Virus record (IMG/VR): IMGVR_UViG_3300050002_000044
Coordinates: 1-49,389 of that record
Length of the DNA stretch: 49,389 nucleotides
Reading direction: 5' to 3' (one strand)
Source: a virus
Part shown: positions 40,040 to 48,136 of the stretch, in pieces
Position numbering within the stretch: position 1 is the first letter of the stretch
How the letters are laid out: every line of letters starts with the position of its first letter
Notes under the pieces: model-generated
What the model was told of the DNA's origin: nothing
Databases searched by the model: none
What the model saw: only the letters and a program-made list of their open reading frames with translations
Translations under genes and position numbers: made by a program

Positions 40040-40415
40040 ACCCTGGAAACTACCAACTAACAGAGAGCCCACCGAGCATGAGGAACAACGGGATTTCATT
40101 CGTTGGTTCCGCAGGCTGTTCCCTGACGTGATCATTTACGCTATCCCGAACGGTGGACCAAGAAGCAAAAAGTCCGGCAACGATCTAAAGCTTGAGGGCG
40201 TATTAAAGGGCGTGTTCGATTTATACGTCCTGGACTGGGACCTGTTCATCGAAATGAAGCGCCAGGAAACATACCGCGTGAGCAAAGAACAGAAGGACTT
40301 CAAGCGCAAGCTGGAGAACCTAGGCCGAAGCCACTTTATTGCTCGTGGCTCTCTGGATTGTCAACGGCAGGTGCTGGAGTTTCTCCGCGAAAGATCTGGC
40401 GAGCCACATGCATGA
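40032..40415 (+). CDS. VRR-NUC nuclease
   Basis: 127 residues, GTG start overlapping the phosphoesterase end. EHEEQRDFIRW, IPNGGPRSKKSG, GVFDLYVL and DLFIEMKRQ place the catalytic E, D and E-x-K of the VRR-NUC fold, a structure-specific nuclease that could cut recombination or replication junctions. The 3' end overlaps the convergent gene by 80 bases. Confidence 0.85.
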   Translation: MAEPWKLPTNREPTEHEEQRDFIRWFRRLFPDVIIYAIPNGGPRSKKSGNDLKLEGVLKGVFDLYVLDWDLFIEMKRQETYRVSKEQKDFKRKLENLGRSHFIARGSLDCQRQVLEFLRERSGEPHA

Positions 40416-40806
40416 CCGCAGCTACTTTTGATGAGACGATCTCGCGTGGGATGCCAAGCAGGACAGATATATCGTCCGCATCTTGCGCTTCCCAATGCGT
40501 GCGACCCAATTCGTCGACCTGATGCACTGCATCTAGCATACATGACTCACACCGATTCTCGTCATATCGCCGCCTAATCGCCTCGACCGCTTCAGGCTCG
40601 CGCAACTGACCAATCTGGCCTATCAGATTGAATTCGCAATTGAATGCCTGGCAACGCTCGGCCTTAGGGTCGTCAGGAGGCAGTAGACGGAGATGGCGTC
40701 TGGGCTCACATTCGGCGTAAGTCGTTGGCGGCCGGTCGGCTTTATCGATCCTGCCCGACCGGTCCTGCATGACGTCTATCCCAAATAGATTATTTTGATA
40801 TGCCAT
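40336..40806 (-). CDS. Hypothetical protein with four-cysteine cluster
   Basis: 156 residues. Cysteines at YAECEPRR, RCQAFNCEF and NRCESCML could bind a metal or Fe-S cluster. The later ISVLLGIPREIVSSKVAAVM resembles a helix-turn-helix. Last gene of the minus-strand replication operon. Overlaps the methyltransferase by 17 bases. Confidence 0.6.
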   Translation of the reverse strand: MAYQNNLFGIDVMQDRSGRIDKADRPPTTYAECEPRRHLRLLPPDDPKAERCQAFNCEFNLIGQIGQLREPEAVEAIRRRYDENRCESCMLDAVHQVDELGRTHWEAQDADDISVLLGIPREIVSSKVAAVMHVARQIFRGETPAPAVDNPESHEQ

Positions 40807-41542
40807 TGTTAGTCCAGTAAACTTCGTGAGCTTTTTTCAGGGTCTTATCTCGACCTATGCTGCTAGTTCTCGCATTTGGGTCCAGGGTCTCAAACGGCAG
40901 CCAATTAGCGCCAAGTTGCTCATGCACCGTGACATCACCTCGGCGCTCGCGACACCATGTAGCTAGTTCACCATAGTCTATTGGTTCGTGCTTGTACTCA
41001 GCGTTACCATGCGCGTTGCTTTGGTATGGTGGGTCGATATGCCAATGCGCAGTAAGGTTATCAATGGCCGTGTATGGCACGCACCGAATGCTCCAACTGC
41101 GGATACTGTCGACTTGACTGGCGACCCTGGCTCGAGCCTTGTGTGACCAGGTGTTCCCTGCATGGCCGTTTCTGTCGCCGAGTAGGCACGGAGCGAGTCG
41201 GTTCGAGTGGCTGCCTGAGATAGACAACCAGCGCTGGATAAACAGCCTTCTTGGCTCGTCCAGATTCAGTTCCCGGAGATCTCCACCTTTCAGAAAGTGA
41301 TCCACTGGTAGCGACATGATGTCTGCGGGCGACGCGCGGATCAGGAAATCCCACACCATACAGACGCGCTCATCAGTGTCAGTTAGGATTACGCGGTGAT
41401 CCGGCGTGGCGTACCTCACCGAATAAGCAGCTGAGCCAGCAAATGGCTCTATTATCGTTTTGAATCTCGGCTGTGGGAGCTTGGCTGAGATGCGCCCCTT
41501 GCTGCCGAAATGCTTAAAAAAAGCCCTATTTTGAGGTTTCAT
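40790..41542 (-). CDS. Dam-type DNA adenine methyltransferase
   Basis: 250 residues. IIEPFAGSAAYS (31-41) is the SAM motif, TDTDE (54-58) the ribose-binding acid loop, and DPPY (170-173) the catalytic motif of N6-adenine methylases. It could protect phage DNA from restriction. Paralog of 18638-19333. Overlaps the gene before it by 17 bases. Confidence 0.88.
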   Translation of the reverse strand: MKPQNRAFFKHFGSKGRISAKLPQPRFKTIIEPFAGSAAYSVRYATPDHRVILTDTDERVCMVWDFLIRASPADIMSLPVDHFLKGGDLRELNLDEPRRLFIQRWLSISGSHSNRLAPCLLGDRNGHAGNTWSHKARARVASQVDSIRSWSIRCVPYTAIDNLTAHWHIDPPYQSNAHGNAEYKHEPIDYGELATWCRERRGDVTVHEQLGANWLPFETLDPNARTSSIGRDKTLKKAHEVYWTNNGISK

Positions 41543-42326
41543 TGGTCACCTTCAGTTTTTTGATCTTCTCGATGTCATTCGGAGCTAACGTGCGGCCTAC
41601 CAACACCTCCGCAGCGTCATCAAAACGAAGGGCAATCCATTTCGACCAGTCTTGACGTGAATATACATTTGACCATCGTAGACACCTTAACTCAAAGGCT
41701 TCATTATTCAGTCTATGCGCTTGGCACAGGACTCCATAAATGTCAATGAACTCATAGGTCGATTTGAGAAACGCGCGTGACCTTCCCCCGTTGTCCCGCT
41801 CGATTTCTAACTGCAGCATTGCCAGTACGCGCCAGAGAACCTTTGCAGTGTGACGGACCCCGTCAGTATCGACTGTGCCGTGGTCAAATAAATGACGAAG
41901 TGCGCAGTTTTCATGATCACTCGATTTATTGCGGTCCCAAACCAGGCCCTTTCCGTTGCAATGCTGAGCGTTACCAGCCACCGAGCATCTGGATAGCTCG
42001 ACTATCGCCCTACTGTATCGCTCTAAAAAGAAAGCCTCCTCGTCTTTTTCTTCGCCTCCAAGTTCCCTGTCAAGCTCATGAGTGGCCCACATTGCCAGTT
42101 GAATCAGTGAGTTTCGGCGAACTTCCCCCGGGATAGAGAGGCTAGCAAAGCACAGGTCGACATGAATAAAGCGCTTAGAGTAGTCATAGTCATTTGCGTG
42201 GAAGCGGATTAGCTCCTTGAACGCGTCATGGAAATAGTTCGGCCCCATAACTCCTGACCAAACCGGCAAGCCTTTCCGTGCCTCTCGGTCCAACGGGAGA
42301 ATCGGATAGTTTTTTCGTTCGTTCAT
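41526..42326 (-). CDS. MazZ-like dATP/dGTP diphosphohydrolase (DUF5664)
   Basis: 266 residues. ARKGLPVWSG near the N-terminus, VAGNAQHCNGKGLVWDRNKS (116-135) and TDGVRHTAKVLWRVLAMLQ (154-172) match the DUF5664 family, related to MazG and including phage MazZ enzymes that hydrolyse dGTP or dATP to the monophosphate. About 65 residues inserted between the two conserved blocks and a 90-residue C-terminal extension are unusual. No PurZ gene is present, so a 2-aminoadenine genome cannot be inferred. Confidence 0.8.
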   Translation of the reverse strand: MNERKNYPILPLDREARKGLPVWSGVMGPNYFHDAFKELIRFHANDYDYSKRFIHVDLCFASLSIPGEVRRNSLIQLAMWATHELDRELGGEEKDEEAFFLERYSRAIVELSRCSVAGNAQHCNGKGLVWDRNKSSDHENCALRHLFDHGTVDTDGVRHTAKVLWRVLAMLQLEIERDNGGRSRAFLKSTYEFIDIYGVLCQAHRLNNEAFELRCLRWSNVYSRQDWSKWIALRFDDAAEVLVGRTLAPNDIEKIKKLKVTNETSK

Positions 42327-42490
42327 TTTTCCAACACCCCACCTCTCTGCTCGATTGCGTCACCTAGGCAATCGCTCGCCATTTCCAGCAGCTCGGCGAA
42401 TTGGTCGATAGTCCACCAAAACTCCCTATCACCTACCACCATCATCACATCACCGTCTACTGCGGCGAATTCAACAATCAACTTTGGCAT
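42323..42490 (-). CDS. Small acidic hypothetical protein
   Basis: 55 residues from ATG 42490 (AGGG upstream), with a stop overlapping the MazZ-like start (ATGA). Starts MPKLIVEFAAVDGDVMMVVG; acidic. Function unknown. Confidence 0.65.
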   Translation of the reverse strand: MPKLIVEFAAVDGDVMMVVGDREFWWTIDQFAELLEMASDCLGDAIEQRGGVLEK

Positions 42491-42525
42491 GCGGAACCCT
42501 ATCAGGTTAACTGGCCGGCGTCAAG

Positions 42526-44166
42526 TCAAAATGGGATATCATCATCGCCATCGCCAAACACATTATTGTATTCCGGTGGCGGTCCCCAAGATTTTGAGAT
42601 GATCTTGAAAAATTTACCATCGGGCTTGTAAACTAGCCCCTCAGGAGGATAGTAGGAGTTGAGCACCCCCGCAAGCGCGTCTAGATCGTCATCGGGGTTG
42701 AGGTTGATTCTAAACTTATCAGCCAGGGACTGCAGCTCACGCTCGGACTTCGCGCGGGCGTACCCCTCGTGTCTCAGACACAGATACTCATGGATAGTTG
42801 GGTCGACCAGGTCTTTCCCGTAATAGGACACCCGAAGCATCATTCTGCCTGAGTTTCGGCTCATATGCTGACACCACGACCAGCTCTCTATCTCCATTTT
42901 TTTTGACTCGATCCTCATGATGTCATCATTGTGGAGTGTGAGTTCTTTTTTCTCTGGTGGCGGGAACTCATACCCGCAAGTTGGGCAAACCCGGGCACCG
43001 GCTGCAACTATTTCGTTGCATTGGTCACACAGCTTGACTGGAGCCTCCCCCTCACCGCTGCCTGATTTTTTCTGTCCTGCGTCACCATCTGCAGTGATCG
43101 GCCCGTGATGCGCAACTACCCCGGCGTAGTCCAGAACGAGGCAGTGATCCGTATGGCTCTTAGGTCGCAGCCCGCGGCCACCCATTTGGAAATACAAGCT
43201 CCGACTCATGGTCGGTCGGCATAGCCCGATCAGATCGATATCCGGGAAATCAAATCCGGTGGTTAGTACCGAGTTATTCGTTAGGCAAATAAATTCACCT
43301 CGCATATACCTCGCGATGATGTCGTCGCGCTCATGATCCGGCGTGCTACCTAGCACGCACTCGCACGTGATACCGTAGGCCCGAAACACATCACGCATAT
43401 GTATAGCATGCGCAACACCTGAGCAAAAAAACAACCAATGCCTACGCTCACCAGCGATTGCAATAGTCTCCCTGACGATGGCATCATTCTGCTGATCGGT
43501 GTCTACATTCCTCTCCAGCTCACCTGAGGCAAAGTCGCCTCCAGACTTTTTGACGCCTGATACGTCGTACGTCATGCCAGTGAGTTTTGATCGAAGCTTG
43601 GCGAGATGCCCCTTGTAAATCAACTCCTCGATAGATGTTGGCCTGATAATCTCAGAGAACAACGCGTCGCCATCTGTGATCAACCCGTGCCCCATTCGAT
43701 ACGGCGTAGCGGTGAGCCCAATTACTCTCAGTTGAGGATTAGTACTGGCCAAGCTGCTGATTAGCGCTCGATACATGCCCTCATCCTTGTGGTTGAGAAG
43801 GTGAGCTTCATCAATGATTACTACGTCTATATGACCCAATAGATGGGCTTTATTACGCATCGACTGAATGCCAGCGAATGTCACCGGGTAGCCTAATTCA
43901 CGGCGTTTTAGCCCGGCTGAATACACCCCTATTCCGACGTTAGGCAAATGGACAGAAGCCGTCTTGAAGCCTTGCTCAATCAACTCTTTAACGTGCGTCA
44001 GCACCAAAACCTTCCCGCCGTGGCTGGTGACTATGCGGCAGAACTCCGCCAACACGATCGTTTTCCCACCCCCCGTCGGGATCTCAATACATGGGTGACC
44101 GTCGTTGTTTTGCAGCCAGTCGAGTGTTAAATCCACGGCCCTTTGCTGATAATCTCGGAGAATCAA
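42526..44166 (-). CDS. SF2 DEAH-box helicase with zinc ribbon
   Basis: 546 residues. Motif I IPTGGGKT (29-36), motif II IIDEAH (about 117), motif III LTATPYRMG and motif VI-type QMGGRGLRPKSH. After about residue 375 a four-cysteine ribbon (CDQCN ... CPTCGYEF) and a C-terminal extension. It should remodel replication or recombination intermediates. Overlaps the nuclease gene upstream. Confidence 0.9.
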   Translation of the reverse strand: MILRDYQQRAVDLTLDWLQNNDGHPCIEIPTGGGKTIVLAEFCRIVTSHGGKVLVLTHVKELIEQGFKTASVHLPNVGIGVYSAGLKRRELGYPVTFAGIQSMRNKAHLLGHIDVVIIDEAHLLNHKDEGMYRALISSLASTNPQLRVIGLTATPYRMGHGLITDGDALFSEIIRPTSIEELIYKGHLAKLRSKLTGMTYDVSGVKKSGGDFASGELERNVDTDQQNDAIVRETIAIAGERRHWLFFCSGVAHAIHMRDVFRAYGITCECVLGSTPDHERDDIIARYMRGEFICLTNNSVLTTGFDFPDIDLIGLCRPTMSRSLYFQMGGRGLRPKSHTDHCLVLDYAGVVAHHGPITADGDAGQKKSGSGEGEAPVKLCDQCNEIVAAGARVCPTCGYEFPPPEKKELTLHNDDIMRIESKKMEIESWSWCQHMSRNSGRMMLRVSYYGKDLVDPTIHEYLCLRHEGYARAKSERELQSLADKFRINLNPDDDLDALAGVLNSYYPPEGLVYKPDGKFFKIISKSWGPPPEYNNVFGDGDDDIPF

Positions 44167-45143
44167 TCTAACATATCCCTACTAGTGATTGCCCCCTCTA
44201 GCTCGGGGTGCCCATTGATTCGGTCATCATACGCTACATGCCAATTTTCACCGATGCTACTCATTTTCCAGGGCACTAGGTCAGGGTGGAAAACATGCCA
44301 ATCGCAGCCTATTCGCTGCCCCTCTAGAGGTATCTCGCTATCCCATTTGGCGCAATGCCACTTCATACCATCCAGCGGCGTAGAGTGAGCGCAGGTCCTG
44401 CAATTCACCTCTTTGGTGGGCTTTTTCTCATGGCACATCCCGTGAGCCGCACACATTTTGCATTGCCACCATTCAGGGCGGTTGCTGATTTTATTAGGAG
44501 CTGACTCGGACATCGAGAGGGCGACACCCTTGTCCCGGATTTCAATCGCAGCTTGCCGGTCTAGTTTGACATGCTCAAAATGATAACGATCATCATCCTT
44601 GCAAACGCCTACGTATAGAGTTCGCTCAAGCTCCCGGCCTAGCATGCCTAGTTGACACTGGAGCCAATGCTGTGGTTTTGAAGCCTCAACGCCGTGCTTT
44701 TCTAGTTCGTTCATGCTTTTCTTGTTGTGCGACTTGAATTCCAGCAGGTGCGCGGTCTCCTCTGCGCCAGGAACATTACGTGCTTCCCCGTCGATCGATC
44801 CAGATAGGTGTCCACCAAATACCACCCGCGCCTGCCTATTGGTGACCTCAATACCTATCATCTCAAGATCTGAGACGATCACATCCTCTTCATTGTGTCC
44901 CCTGCGAAACAGGCGCATTAGCTGTCCGTAAGTGCGTATAACTGGATCCTTGTTCGCCTTATCTACTGCTTCGGATTTCGTCTCTGCGTCCTCAATTATA
45001 GCCCACCTGAACTTCAGCCATACCCATCGCTCGCAATGGTGCCCCACCTCTGAACAGCCTAGATGTTCTCTCGGTGGTTCCTGCTTTTTCTCATGCGCGG
45101 AGTCGATCAGGCGGGCTATGTCTACGTCTGGTTTGATTATCAT
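44163..45143 (-). CDS. PD-(D/E)XK exonuclease, Cas4/RecB-type
   Basis: 326 residues. LGCSEVGHHCERW (28-40) opens the domain, GHLSGSIDGEA (111-121) supplies the first catalytic aspartate (118), LLEFKSHN (133-140) the E-x-K, and QHWLQCQLGM the QhXXY-like helix. Cysteines at residue 30 and the C-x2-C-x5-C group near 238 could bind an Fe-S cluster as in Cas4. A second cysteine cluster follows (C-x2-C...C...C) near the end. Likely resects ends for the Sak4 recombinase. Confidence 0.85.
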   Translation of the reverse strand: MIIKPDVDIARLIDSAHEKKQEPPREHLGCSEVGHHCERWVWLKFRWAIIEDAETKSEAVDKANKDPVIRTYGQLMRLFRRGHNEEDVIVSDLEMIGIEVTNRQARVVFGGHLSGSIDGEARNVPGAEETAHLLEFKSHNKKSMNELEKHGVEASKPQHWLQCQLGMLGRELERTLYVGVCKDDDRYHFEHVKLDRQAAIEIRDKGVALSMSESAPNKISNRPEWWQCKMCAAHGMCHEKKPTKEVNCRTCAHSTPLDGMKWHCAKWDSEIPLEGQRIGCDWHVFHPDLVPWKMSSIGENWHVAYDDRINGHPELEGAITSRDMLD

Positions 45144-45313
45144 TTACGCTCGTACAGGTACGTTGTTCTATTTGTTAAGTGCCGGACGCAATTGTTCAGC
45201 TGCACAACTTCTCTCTCCAGAGATTCAATCCTATCCATGTAGTCGTAGACAATCTTAGCATCCTTCAGATCAAGTTTGGCGATCGCCAGTATCACGCGTT
45301 CCCTCTCATTCAT
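45140..45313 (-). CDS. Small coiled-coil protein
   Basis: 57 residues from ATG 45313 (MNERERVILAIAKLDLKDAK). Leucine heptads in YDYMDRIESLEREVVQLNN indicate a coiled coil. Overlaps both neighbours by a few bases. Confidence 0.65.
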   Translation of the reverse strand: MNERERVILAIAKLDLKDAKIVYDYMDRIESLEREVVQLNNCVRHLTNRTTYLYERK

Positions 45314-45599
45314 AGCCGGTAACCTCAATTAGCGCGTCGCGCAGATTTTCAATTTCATTACGCAACCATTCGCAAGCCCCTTCTTCGGTCACTTTCTTAA
45401 TGTTGGACCGCCCCCTATACCCTCCCTCCCACCACATTGTATTGTCTTCTAACACCACTCGCAGGATCCGCGCATACTCGCCCCCGACGCACGTGACCCA
45501 TTTATCAATTTGGATATCCGTGCCCATTTCTGGGGCTCTGGACCGTTGCCAATCAAGGCCCGGGTATAGTTGTTGTGGTGTGTAATCTTCTTTGGTCAT
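45306..45599 (-). CDS. Hypothetical protein
   Basis: 97 residues. Contains WVTCVGGEYARILRVVLEDN and a tryptophan-rich middle, then a helix (ACEWLRNEIENLRDALIEV). No family recognised. Confidence 0.6.
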   Translation of the reverse strand: MTKEDYTPQQLYPGLDWQRSRAPEMGTDIQIDKWVTCVGGEYARILRVVLEDNTMWWEGGYRGRSNIKKVTEEGACEWLRNEIENLRDALIEVTGYE

Positions 45600-45605
45600 T
45601 TATTC

Positions 45606-45746
45606 CTATAGAAGGGTAATTAGAGCAAATAGAAGAAAAATGGCCGTCATGATCCATAGCCCCCTATTGTCCTTGTGTAACCGTGTTTCAATCATCTCCA
45701 GGCAGCCGAAGGCTACACCTAATGCTATTGCTGTCGCTAATATCAC
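45606..45746 (-). CDS. Two-pass small membrane protein
   Basis: 46 residues from GTG 45746 in a GTGA overlap with the gene before. Two hydrophobic segments (ILATAIALGVAFG and MTAIFLLFALITLL) separated by a charged loop (ETRLHKDNRG). It could act at the membrane, for example in superinfection exclusion, but that is a guess. Confidence 0.55.
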   Translation of the reverse strand: MILATAIALGVAFGCLEMIETRLHKDNRGLWIMTAIFLLFALITLL

Positions 45747-45841
45747 TCCTCACACTCCACATCCCTTACTGCCTGGGCTACCTCCTGAGTTAGTAGGCCA
45801 ATTGCGGCGCGAATTCTGACCGCAGTCTTTTCGTCGATCAC
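45743..45841 (-). CDS. 32-residue peptide
   Basis: GTG at 45841 overlaps the upstream stop and the frame (VIDEKTAVRIRAAIGLLTQE ...) ends in a GTGA overlap with the membrane protein. The coupled position on both sides supports translation. Confidence 0.5.
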   Translation of the reverse strand: MIDEKTAVRIRAAIGLLTQEVAQAVRDVECEE

Positions 45842-46455
45842 GCCCCAGACCCCGGATCGAGAATGGAGGCGAGTTCGCTGCCATGCTCCCAGGTGCTGAC
45901 AAGCACCGAAAGCGCGTATCCATACATATAACCAGTGATCCCATGGTTATCCGCCTCGTATGAGGCCTCTTCCGCTACGTCAGCAATTTTTGCACCACCC
46001 ATGAGCTTCTTCTCCATTGTGGCAGCCCATTTTGCGGCGAATAAAACGCAGGCGTAACTGTATGGATCGCTTGAGTTTGCTTTAATAATTTTCTCCCATG
46101 TATCCCAGTTTTTCTTCTTAAATTCAGCTGGCTTCTCTTTCTCGGAACTGACGAATTTGGCGTCAGCTTCCTCACGTTCCGACGTAAGTCTTGCTCGTAT
46201 TTGGGTCCGCTCAATCTCGTGGGCCTCGGCGCTTTGGTAGCGATACACAACGTCATCAATGATAACCCCCCTGATTGGGTATCCGACCCCTTTGCCATAT
46301 AGGCGCATTACCCCACCAACGTTCGGCCTAATGTCGTTCTCGCTGCTCGCCACGAATAGCCAGTAGCCATTAGACATTTTAACCGACCACCCCCCACCAG
46401 TGTCGCTTACCACCACTACTGTGGTTTCCGTGAATTCTGTGTCTGTGTCTATCAT
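45838..46455 (-). CDS. Hypothetical protein
   Basis: 205 residues from ATG 46455 with GGAGG upstream; an in-frame start further up would run through the hairpin and is rejected. Beta-rich N-terminal half, charged helical middle (ARLTSEREEADAKFVSSEKE), and a helical end with SYACVLFAAKWAATMEKKL. The last 80 residues resemble a small helical bundle. Function unknown. Confidence 0.65.
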   Translation of the reverse strand: MIDTDTEFTETTVVVVSDTGGGWSVKMSNGYWLFVASSENDIRPNVGGVMRLYGKGVGYPIRGVIIDDVVYRYQSAEAHEIERTQIRARLTSEREEADAKFVSSEKEKPAEFKKKNWDTWEKIIKANSSDPYSYACVLFAAKWAATMEKKLMGGAKIADVAEEASYEADNHGITGYMYGYALSVLVSTWEHGSELASILDPGSGA

Positions 46456-46464
46456 ACATCCTCC

Positions 46465-46505
46465 TACCCCAAAAGCCCAACCGGCTAGGGTATGGGCTTG
46501 GGGTA
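46465..46505 (-). promoter_or_regulatory. Hairpin upstream of 45838-46455
   Basis: TACCCCAA-aa-GCCCA (46465-46479) pairs with TGGGCTTGGGGTA (46493-46505). The ribosome binding site AGGAGG is at the foot of the stem. It may adjust translation of the next gene or stabilise the message. Confidence 0.5.
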
Positions 46506-46517
46506 AAATTCTCTGGC

Positions 46518-46988
46518 TTACTTTCTCAACCAAGCAGGCGCAGCACTACTAGACGTGTCCGGGAGCCGTCTAGCACTACCATTCGAGCGATAGCCCTTGA
46601 CATCGTTTCGGGCGTCGTGCCCGTCTTTCGCCGGCTTGACCTTCACGCGGATGTCGCACTGCGCTCCTACCAGTTGGTCTACTGGTCCAGTGTCGTCTGG
46701 CAGCGATAGGCTCTTGACGCCGATAGCCTCCATCAGCTCGCGAAGGCTTTGGCGACCGATTTTCACTGCTTGCTCTGACGGGTTTTCGATCGTGAACATG
46801 TCAAAAATCACTCGTCCAGTGTAGTTTTCCCCAGTGATTGACCACTGCAGATTGAGATATCGCCCTGTTCTTGCGGCATTAAATTTGAATTCCGCCGCCT
46901 TGATCTCAGCAGAATAGGTGCCAGCAGGAATCGGTTCGAAACTCGATTCATTTTCAGGCAGGTCTTCTAGATTAATATTTAGTCCCAT
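46518..46988 (-). CDS. DUF669 ssDNA-binding-type protein
   Basis: 156 residues. IPAGTYSAEIKAAEFK, GRYLNLQWSIT and GRVIFDMFTIENPSEQAVKI are the DUF669 core, an OB-like protein found next to phage recombinases. Variable C-terminus ends in APAWLRK. Likely binds single-stranded DNA for annealing. Confidence 0.85.
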   Translation of the reverse strand: MGLNINLEDLPENESSFEPIPAGTYSAEIKAAEFKFNAARTGRYLNLQWSITGENYTGRVIFDMFTIENPSEQAVKIGRQSLRELMEAIGVKSLSLPDDTGPVDQLVGAQCDIRVKVKPAKDGHDARNDVKGYRSNGSARRLPDTSSSAAPAWLRK

Positions 46989-47007
46989 TTTTCCTTGTTC
47001 CTTGTTT

Positions 47008-47367
47008 TTACTTTGACACGCTGAAGCTCGGCTTAGCGGGTTTGATTTCGATGGCTCTACCTAGCACGGTTTTTTCGAATTCGCTAGCGCTTTTCCACGC
47101 CTTCGCGTCGATTTCTGGCTTCCAACGGAATAGCTCACCAAGTCGGTCACCCGGGATGCGCGCCGCCTCAGCCTCTGCTAAGAGTGCGTCTTTATCGACC
47201 CTTTTCGTGTGCTTGAAATTGATTTTGATGCCACCAATGTCCTCGGTGCCTTCGTGATCGGCCGGGAATCCCTTTACCATCTCCGCCTCAATCCTCAGCC
47301 TCTCCTCGCGCCACTCTGCCTCTCGTTGCTTGGCCAGCTTCCAAGCTTCTTTGAGGTCTGTGCTCAT
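47008..47367 (-). CDS. Recombination-associated hypothetical protein (DUF7173-like)
   Basis: 119 residues from ATG 47367, which overlaps the Sak4 stop. Acidic helical start (LKEAWKLAKQREAEWREERL) and the core GGIKINFKHTKRVDKD. Commonly found between Sak4-like and DUF669 genes. Role unknown. Confidence 0.7.
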   Translation of the reverse strand: MSTDLKEAWKLAKQREAEWREERLRIEAEMVKGFPADHEGTEDIGGIKINFKHTKRVDKDALLAEAEAARIPGDRLGELFRWKPEIDAKAWKSASEFEKTVLGRAIEIKPAKPSFSVSK

Positions 47368-48035
47368 GCCGTAATCTTTCGGATGATTTCCCCAAGGTCT
47401 GGTTGCTCCCATTCCTCCAGTTTACCCGATCGGTCTTTGGCGGACCATGAATCGTCACCCGACGTATAGAGAGCCCCCTCTTTTTTTCCTTCATCAGTCA
47501 AGAAGGTACGGAGTGCGAAGACTTCGTCAAAAAAATATGGCAGGTCTCTGGCGGTAGATTTTCCGGGCATGGACGCTGAGTAGAGCAAATGGCCCTTTTC
47601 GTCGGGCGCCTTGTCTAGCTTCGCTGAAAAATAAACGTTACGTCCAGGCAAATCACGGAAGCTCCGCACGAGGTCTGACATTTGCTCCATCATAGCCCCG
47701 TATGCAGCTCTGGGGTCTTTATTCCGCTTTTTTTCGAACATCAGCACCACTTCGGCGATCTCGCTAATCGAGTCAAGGGCCACTGACTCAAACTGCTCCG
47801 CCTCCTGACTGCCAGTGAGCCACTCATATGCGTCGGTGATGTCAGTGTATGACCCCACCTCGATATAGGGCGTGTTACTGTCTTTGATCGACAGGAGCCC
47901 ACCCTCTGCAGATAGAGCCACTACATTCGGCAGAGTGGGCACCAGCCTGGTTTTCCCGCTGCCAGCCTCTCCATACACGAGTATTTTAACGCCATTTGAT
48001 GCTAATTGATTCGTTGTTTTTAAATTGATTGCCAT
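47364..48035 (-). CDS. Sak4-like recombination ATPase
   Basis: 223 residues, ribosome binding site AGGAGA. Walker A GEAGSGKT (22-29), Walker B SVALDSI (about 84-90) and SARDLPYFFDEVFAL late in the sequence match the phage RecA-like AAA_24/Sak4 family. It should promote single-strand annealing or strand exchange with DUF669 and the Cas4-type nuclease. First gene of the minus-strand operon. Confidence 0.88.
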   Translation of the reverse strand: MAINLKTTNQLASNGVKILVYGEAGSGKTRLVPTLPNVVALSAEGGLLSIKDSNTPYIEVGSYTDITDAYEWLTGSQEAEQFESVALDSISEIAEVVLMFEKKRNKDPRAAYGAMMEQMSDLVRSFRDLPGRNVYFSAKLDKAPDEKGHLLYSASMPGKSTARDLPYFFDEVFALRTFLTDEGKKEGALYTSGDDSWSAKDRSGKLEEWEQPDLGEIIRKITA

Positions 48036-48055
48036 TCATTTCTCCTAGGACCAAA

Positions 48056-48085
48056 CAACTAGCACGACATCACCTGGCCTGTCAA
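48056..48085 (-). promoter_or_regulatory. Promoter for the recombination operon
   Basis: Minus strand: TTGACA (48085-48080, perfect -35), 18-base spacer, TGC then TAGTTG (48061-48056). Extended -10 like that at 16945 (TGG-TAGCTG). A leader with AGGAGA follows. Confidence 0.65.
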
Positions 48086-48098
48086 GAGATTTTCTCCC

Positions 48099-48128
48099 TT
48101 GCACATCGACTATGTTCCGTGCTAATAC
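48099..48128 (+). promoter_or_regulatory. Promoter for the primase-helicase
   Basis: TTGCAC (48099-48104), 18-base spacer, TGC then TAATAC (48123-48128), 8 bases to ATG 48137. There is no ribosome binding site, so translation is probably leaderless or nearly so. Divergent from the recombination promoter. Confidence 0.65.
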
Positions 48129-48136
48129 TGCCCGCA

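Noticed and set aside
41526-42326. 2-aminoadenine (Z) genome pathway
   Set aside because: MazZ-like protein alone is not enough: no PurZ, DatZ or DpoZ-type polymerase is seen.
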